From: Globisporangium splendens
Taxonomy: Eukaryota; Oomycota; Peronosporomycetes; Pythiales; Pythiaceae
Direction: 5' to 3'
Length of the DNA stretch: 64,000 nucleotides
Assembly (NCBI GenBank): GCA_006386115.1
Contig: VFIW01000002.1
Coordinates: forward strand, 124,001 to 188,000
Below are positions 56,683 through 64,000 of this stretch, piece after piece (positions within the stretch are counted from its first letter, which is position 1; each line of letters starts with the position of its first letter). Made by a program: the position numbers and the translations under genes. The notes beneath the pieces were generated by a model. That model saw only the letters and a list, made by a program, of their open reading frames with translations, searched no databases and was not told the DNA's origin.

Positions 56683-59415
56683 ATGGTGGTGCAACGTCGC
56701 CCGACCGAAGTGCAGGCGGAAGTACCGACGTCCGTGTACGCGCTCGACCTGACGCGCCTGAGTGAGCTGCTCGCGATCCCCGAGGATGAGCTCGTGTCGG
56801 GCTTCCAGAGCAACCCGACGGCGTCCGACATGCACGGTGTGATCGTCGACGCCGGCGAGGATGTGCCCTTCGAGACCGTCGGCCACGTCGTCGGTGCTGA
56901 ACACAAAGCGTATGACGACTGGGATATCGGCCACATCAACATCAAGGTCCGTGGAGAAGACGAAGCGGCGCGCTTGGCAGCGGCGACGTCGCCTGCGCGC
57001 CAGGAGCGCAAGATCGTGCGCCAAGTGTTGCTCACGGCCGCGGTGCGCAAGACGAGTCTCGACGCGCATGGGCTCCCGAAATGCTTGATCCAACTCGGCT
57101 CGCAGACGATCATCGGCCACATCTTGACGCAGCTGTACGCTGCGGGTATCGAGCGCGTCGTGATCTCGGTCGCGGCTGCGGGTGCACAAATCATGGCCGC
57201 CGTCAAGCAGACGCCGTTCTTCACCAAGATGAAGATCGAGTTTTTGAATCTGGGCAGCGAGTACCACGACGGCCACGCGCGATCGATCCTCGCGGCGCGC
57301 ACGATGTTCCCGAAAGGACCGTTCCTGATCCACACGGCGGACCACATCTTCGACAAGTCGATCATCTCCAAGATCTCGAATTTCCAGCTAAACGACGCCG
57401 TCGCGTGCGTGCTCGTGGAGACCGACATCGCGGAGCTGATCGCGGATTTGCCACCGACGGCCGTGCGTGTGCAACTCGGCAAGGAGACCGTGACAAAGAT
57501 CGCGCGCAACCTGCCGCAATTTGACGGGTTCGACGCCGGTTTGTTCGTGAGTTCTGTTGCGATTTTCGACGCGATGCAGGATCTTGCGGCCAAGAAGGAG
57601 TACTTTTCGCTTGCCGAGGCCTTGAACTACTTCACCAAGTTCAACAAGCTCACGTACCTGCCGACGGCTGGCGAGACGTGGTTCAGCATCGAGACGAAGG
57701 AGCAGCTCGCGTACACGAAGGACAGCGACGGCGTATCCGTTTTGTCGCCGTGGACTGTGTTCCTTGCCTCGACGCCATTCACGCTCGACGATCCGTCGCT
57801 GACCAAGAACGTGGTCATTGGCGTCTCTGCGCCTGACCAGGACGCGTCGCTGCGCGTTGCGGGCAACACTGAGGCATCCACTGTGTTCGAAGGCTTTATC
57901 ATTGGTGTGAGCAATGCCGACTTGCGTGACGAGGCCGACATGAGCGCGCGCGACTACGAGGCGATGATGGAGTCGGACACGCGGCCGCTACTCTCGTTGG
58001 GCCGCCGCGCGACGTTCCTGAGCTCGTCGCGCTCGCGGCTTTCTCGTCTCGGCTCGTTTGTCGACCGCGCGGGCTTGGATGATTCCTTTGTACTCTCGTT
58101 CCCCATGGACGACGAGTCGTCGAAGACGATTGAAGACGCGTCGGTGGGTCGTCAGGCGTATTTGATCGAGATGAACTCGGATCCGTCGACGCCTGTGGGT
58201 CCGAACACGCAGTACATGCTCGCAGTGCCCGGTAAGGAGCATGCGACGCCACGCCTGAATCGGCGTGAGCGACGCACCGAGATCTTGCCGTCGGACATCA
58301 CGGACATCTCGCTCGAGACGCGCGGCTACGACGACAACCTCGAAGTGGCTGTCGTCGTGCATCGCCAGGTGCCGTTGATTGGGTACATTTTGCTGTTTAT
58401 CGCCCTCTTCACGGTCTCATCCGTTGGTGTCGCCTTGGACATGATAGACGACGTCACGCCGCTGCTCAAGCTCTTTTGGCGCAACACGGCGTCGTCGCTC
58501 ACGACGTTCCCGCTCGCGATGCTGGCGATGCGTCGCAACGGCGCGCCGACGCTGGACAAGGAGTTTGTGCTCACGATGCTGTTCATGGGCACCTCGTACG
58601 CTTTCTACCTGGGCTCGTACGTTGTGTCGCTCTCGCTCACCTCCGTGGGCCACGCGACGCTGTTCAACAACGCGCACTCGCTGCTTTTGGTGTTTGTGAA
58701 GCTGCTCATGGGGCAGCCCGTGGCGCTTTTCGAGGGACTCGGTGCTGCGATCGGTGTCGCTGGTGGCGCTGTCACGACGATGGACTCGACTGCGGTTTCT
58801 GAAAGCGACAAAGTGGTGGCGCCATCAGCATTGGGCGATATCGTTGCACTCGCCGGCGCGCTCGGTGGTGCCACGTACTTTGTGCTCGCCAAGAAGCTGC
58901 GTCCGAAGATGGATCTGGTCGTGTTCATGTGGGCGCTGACCACGATCTCCGCGACCACGTTGCTGATCACGATGCTCGCGATGGGACAAGACGTGACATT
59001 CTCGGCAGATGTCCACAATGGGCTCTTCGGATGGATCAACCCGCTGCCTGACCGTCTATTGGTCGTGTGCTACCTGGTGCTGGTGTGCGACCTCATGGGC
59101 ACGATGGGGTACATTAGCGTGATGAAGTACTTTGACCCGATCGTGATCTCGGTCGTGTGTCTGCTCGAGCCGATCGTGGCCACAGCCATGGGTATCGTCG
59201 TAGGCGTCGACGCGATTCCTGGGCACCTCACGTTCATCGGCGCGATGCTCGTGATCGGCGGCACGTTCATGGTCATCACGACGCAGAGCGAGAAGACCGA
59301 GCAGATCGACGCCACGGAGGCGATCAAGTCCACGGGCAACTCGGCCACGCCTACGCCAATGTACAGTGCGCGCGTGAAGAGGAAGATGAACTATGGCTCT
59401 GTTGTTGCACAGTAA
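56683..59415 (+). CDS. nucleotidyltransferase fused to an EamA/DMT transporter
   Basis: Single exon, 910 residues. Residues about 105-370 form a sugar/choline-type nucleotidyltransferase domain: VLLTAAVRKTSLDAHGLPKC, then AAGIERVVISVAAAG, then FLIHTADHIFD in place of the usual metal-binding D-x-D or GD motif. The loop before GLPKC lacks the canonical G-x-G-x-R. A Ser-rich linker (about 430-555) with acidic and dileucine-like patches leads to ten membrane helices (about 560-870) typical of EamA: GYILLFIALFTVSS at the start, later VGHATLFNNAHSLLLVFVKL and YFDPIVISVVCLLEPIVAT. The C-terminus is cytosolic and basic (RVKRKMNYG). Bacterial licB/licC encode similar activities as separate genes. That comparison is only by family type. 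ATG 56683 is the first in-frame ATG. Confidence 0.92.
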   Translation: MVVQRRPTEVQAEVPTSVYALDLTRLSELLAIPEDELVSGFQSNPTASDMHGVIVDAGEDVPFETVGHVVGAEHKAYDDWDIGHINIKVRGEDEAARLAAATSPARQERKIVRQVLLTAAVRKTSLDAHGLPKCLIQLGSQTIIGHILTQLYAAGIERVVISVAAAGAQIMAAVKQTPFFTKMKIEFLNLGSEYHDGHARSILAARTMFPKGPFLIHTADHIFDKSIISKISNFQLNDAVACVLVETDIAELIADLPPTAVRVQLGKETVTKIARNLPQFDGFDAGLFVSSVAIFDAMQDLAAKKEYFSLAEALNYFTKFNKLTYLPTAGETWFSIETKEQLAYTKDSDGVSVLSPWTVFLASTPFTLDDPSLTKNVVIGVSAPDQDASLRVAGNTEASTVFEGFIIGVSNADLRDEADMSARDYEAMMESDTRPLLSLGRRATFLSSSRSRLSRLGSFVDRAGLDDSFVLSFPMDDESSKTIEDASVGRQAYLIEMNSDPSTPVGPNTQYMLAVPGKEHATPRLNRRERRTEILPSDITDISLETRGYDDNLEVAVVVHRQVPLIGYILLFIALFTVSSVGVALDMIDDVTPLLKLFWRNTASSLTTFPLAMLAMRRNGAPTLDKEFVLTMLFMGTSYAFYLGSYVVSLSLTSVGHATLFNNAHSLLLVFVKLLMGQPVALFEGLGAAIGVAGGAVTTMDSTAVSESDKVVAPSALGDIVALAGALGGATYFVLAKKLRPKMDLVVFMWALTTISATTLLITMLAMGQDVTFSADVHNGLFGWINPLPDRLLVVCYLVLVCDLMGTMGYISVMKYFDPIVISVVCLLEPIVATAMGIVVGVDAIPGHLTFIGAMLVIGGTFMVITTQSEKTEQIDATEAIKSTGNSATPTPMYSARVKRKMNYGSVVAQ

Positions 59416-60090
59416 TGCTCGAGTAAACGAGCTATGTAGATGCCGCCTGATGGTGCATCTATGCACACTAGCGACTGCGACGAAATGCTACCGACCGGAT
59501 ATTTCACACTTGAGCAACAGCAAAATATTGCGAGACGCGTTCGCATCACGATTCACAGTCATATCGCGACAGCCATTGTGTGTGCAATGGAGTGCACTGT
59601 GAACTTTCATGACGCGAACTTCTCCGTCTCGGCAAAGCTTCTTTGAATACTGATGCTTCAACTCTCCATGACATACAGAATGAAGTTTGCTTGTGCGATA
59701 TTCATCCACGGCAATAGCAGTGCAATAACGTTTCAGTTGATTTTCAAAACGCTTCACTGGACCAGCAGGAGATTTCTTGATGAAACCAATCTGATCTCGG
59801 TTGCTCCAGTCACCAAACCCAACCAGAGTTCTTTCGCTTGTTCCTCAAGTCAACTTAAGGCAAAGAAGCTGGAGTTTCTTCTGAGCGAAGACGTGCCGCT
59901 TGAACTTCAGACCACGAAAATCTTTACGGATATGAAAATCAAGCAAAAGATCCAAGTGAGGAAGGAGAGACTCAACGTATTGTTTCAATTTTTGCACACT
60001 TGCACACTTATATATGGCAAAGTCAACAAGCACATGCACACACGTGGTCTGAAGCACGTGGGGGCTTGGCAAGAAGCAAAAGGAGACTCT
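59416..60090. other. intergenic, convergent 3' flanks
   Basis: 675 bp with no supported gene. Confidence 0.6.
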
Positions 60091-61954
<1,864 letters not shown>

Positions 61955-62427
61955 GTTCTTCTTCTGCCGTCTGCAACTTGCTCACTTGTGCGTGTCGGCC
62001 AGATTTCCAAAATGCGGTTCGTTGAATGCGTCGCTGCCACAATAAACCTGCACAAATCCTGTTTTTTGTCTCGTATTTTCTGCACCAATGATGAGGGTAG
62101 GGGACGTAAATGCATGTATTTTTGTGGAGAATTGTCACAAAGTTGCGTCTGGCGGTAAGGTTTGAACGCATTTTTGTGTCTGTCATTCGAAATGGTGACC
62201 ACAGACACACACTCTGACAGAATGTGTGTTGGCACCTTGAAGTAGAAGTGTCTTCAAGTTGAAGACACTCGGCATACTGTAAACAAGAAGCATAACGCAA
62301 CGACAAGTTGCTGGTCAAAACATTCAAGAAATTGTGAAGTTTTCGTAAGAATTGCCCCATTTAGCAATATTTGCCATGCTGTCCAAAATATAGCAATTGC
62401 ACAATACTGCAATGCAGAGAAATTGTT
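61955..62427. other. intergenic between tandem MDR copies
   Basis: 473 bp holding the copy 1 promoter and the copy 2 3' end. No gene seen. Confidence 0.55.
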
Positions 62428-64000
62428 TCACTCGGACGCAGCAGCGATCAGCTCGACGACCACTTTGCCCGTTGCATGGCCCGCTGCCAAGTACTCCAAT
62501 GCGGCATCCGCCTTTTCGAATGGGTACACTTTGTCAATCACCGGCACAATGGCTTCCTGCTCACACAGCGTCTTGATCTCGTCCAGCACCGCGCCATCGC
62601 CCACGACAAAGTAGAAGTCGTAGTTGACCTCGGCATGACGAGCCTTTCTCGTCACCGAGTGGCTGAGGCAGTTGAGCACAAAGCCAATCAAGCGCGAGAA
62701 CTCGACGCCTTTCGATTCGAGCCCCTGCAGCGACTCCTTCGTTGGCGAGTCTATGATGGAGATCACACTCCCGCTCTTCGCCACACAATCGATGCATTTT
62801 TTCGCCTATTCAAAGCAAGAGCAAGTCAACTTAGCAAGTAGCAAACACATTGGACTCAGAGTACAGGTATGTTCGCCGCTCCACGTACTTCGCCCGTGCA
62901 GTCAAGCGCAAAGTCATATTCGGTAAGTTTGCGCTCAAAGGCGTCACGGTTGTAGTCGATAACTTCGTCTGAGCAAAGAACAAGTAGCACACAAGAAGAA
63001 GTTGTGAGTATTACAACTGCTGATGAGTTGCGCGCGCTTGGACGCACCCGCTCCCCAAGCTTTCGCGCGGTCAAACTTGCGCTCGCTGGCAGTTGTCGCC
63101 ACGTGCTTTGCCTGTGAGATCAAGTTTGTGAGAGTGAACCGTCATGCTAACAAGAATCACACAAAGCGTACGTTGAAAATCGCCTTGGCGATTTGAATCG
63201 CAATCGAACCAACACCACCGGCACTGAAGAGTTGATGCCACAAGAAAAGCAGATTTCAGTCGATTTAGCATAATTGTTCCCTTTCGTTGACTTCACCATT
63301 TGCAAGTATATAGGAATGCTACGTACCCTCCCGTGACAAGCACTTTCTTGCCCTCTTCCAGGTTGCCCTCTCGAAACGCAAGCAGCGAAGTCAAAACTGC
63401 CATCGGTAAAGATGCCGCTTGGGTATGGCTATAATTTCGAAAAAACAGAACAGTTAGTATCTTGAGGTGCATGCGGGACACCCGAATGAGTTGGCATCTC
63501 ACCTCAAATTGGCTGGTTTCTTGGCGAGGTAACTCTCGTGAACGCTCGCGTACCTGGCCAAGATAGCCAAGTAAGCATGGAAGTAAGCAAATAGCTCCTC
63601 GACAGTAAACTAAGGGCATCCAACACTCCACTTACTCTGCGAGTGCGCCGTTGCGGTTGTGTGGGAGCATCCCGTAGACTTCGTCGCCCACTGCAAACTT
63701 TCCCGCCGCAGAACCGCACTTTACCACAACACCAGAGACGTCGTACCCAACGACGTGCGGCCTAACACAACAATAAGTAAATTGGACCGCGTTAGAGGAC
63801 CTTGCCACTTTGACTGAAGACACAATCTCAATATTTATCTTTACCATTGCTGGGCGAGGATCAGCTTCATCACTCCTTCGCGGCGCCTGTTGTCAATCTA
63901 CCGTGCAGCGGGACACAGAGAAAGACGAGGTCAGGCGTGTGCGGATTCCCTTGTGCAAAATCACGAGACCTGACGTACCGGATTCAACCCTGCCGCATGG
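62428..64000 (-). CDS. MDR quinone oxidoreductase-like enzyme, copy 2 (5' end beyond window)
   Basis: Nine exons are visible: 64000-63979 (partial), 63897-63845, 63761-63636, 63553-63503, 63428-63327, 63223-63172, 63111-63048, 62968-62889, 62805-62428. Exon lengths 53, 126, 51, 102, 52, 64 and 80 are identical to copy 1, so this is a tandem duplicate with every intron position kept. Key motifs are present ([62 protein letters not shown]). All donors are GT, including GTACGC after the sixth visible exon. The last exon ends KVVVELIAAASE. The start exon lies outside the window. Confidence 0.92.

Noticed and set aside
56314..57345. 343-codon open frame on the minus strand
   Set aside because: Antisense to the NTase-EamA gene. 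Composition is that of a shadow frame.

Overview
The window is eukaryotic nuclear DNA, most likely from an oomycete or a close stramenopile relative. Genes are dense (about 27 loci in 64 kb) on both strands. Introns are short, about 50 to 145 nt where I could phase both borders, and most donors read GTACGT, GTGCGT or GTAAGT. The gene set includes a bacterial-style monofunctional anthranilate synthase component I, WASH1, TRAPPC11, PNO1, TMEM43, MANF, an Mpv17 protein and glyoxalase II. I cannot name the species. No virus, CRISPR, rRNA, tRNA or intact transposon was seen.

Layout. 0-9.8 kb: 3' end of a RAMP4/SERP1 gene, MANF (-), ArfGAP (-), a badly broken unknown gene (+), a small complex I NDUFA3-like gene (-), and a broken PIH1-domain gene (+). 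9.8-19.6 kb: an Afi1/SPA1-type protein (-) head-to-head with trpE (+), a doubtful small gene, and a 1328-aa AT-hook protein (+). 19.9-26.3 kb: a broken p25-alpha/IQ/TPR/WW gene (-). 26.6-31.8 kb: two divergent paralogues of a type II membrane protein, one frameshifted. 33-40.5 kb: a multi-pass membrane protein (-), a dethiobiotin-synthase-like P-loop protein (+), TMEM43 (+), PNO1 (+), and a roadblock-like small protein (-). 41.3-47.8 kb: TRAPPC11 (-), glyoxalase II (+), Mpv17 (-). 48.8-54.9 kb: a broken multi-IQ gene (+), WASH1 (-), and a small gene (-). 56.7-64 kb: a nucleotidyltransferase-EamA transporter fusion (+), then two tandem MDR quinone-oxidoreductase genes (-), the second cut by the window end.

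Main observation. Seventeen genes (about 27 kb of coding sequence) read cleanly when spliced. Five genes carry nonsense codons and/or 1-nt shifts: the PIH1 gene, the p25-alpha/IQ gene, the multi-IQ gene, the unknown gene at 4-6.8 kb and one membrane-protein paralogue. PIH1 and p25-alpha families are tied to axonemal dynein assembly and ciliary microtubules. The pattern therefore fits recent decay of flagellar genes, as in oomycete lineages that lost zoospores. This is inference. Sequencing error is the main alternative, but errors should not spare the housekeeping genes.

Functional themes of the intact genes are secretory and endosomal traffic (SERP1, MANF, ArfGAP, TRAPPC11, Afi1-type, WASH1), mitochondrial or detoxification metabolism (NDUFA3-like, glyoxalase II, Mpv17, MDR reductases), ribosome biogenesis (PNO1) and tryptophan synthesis (trpE).
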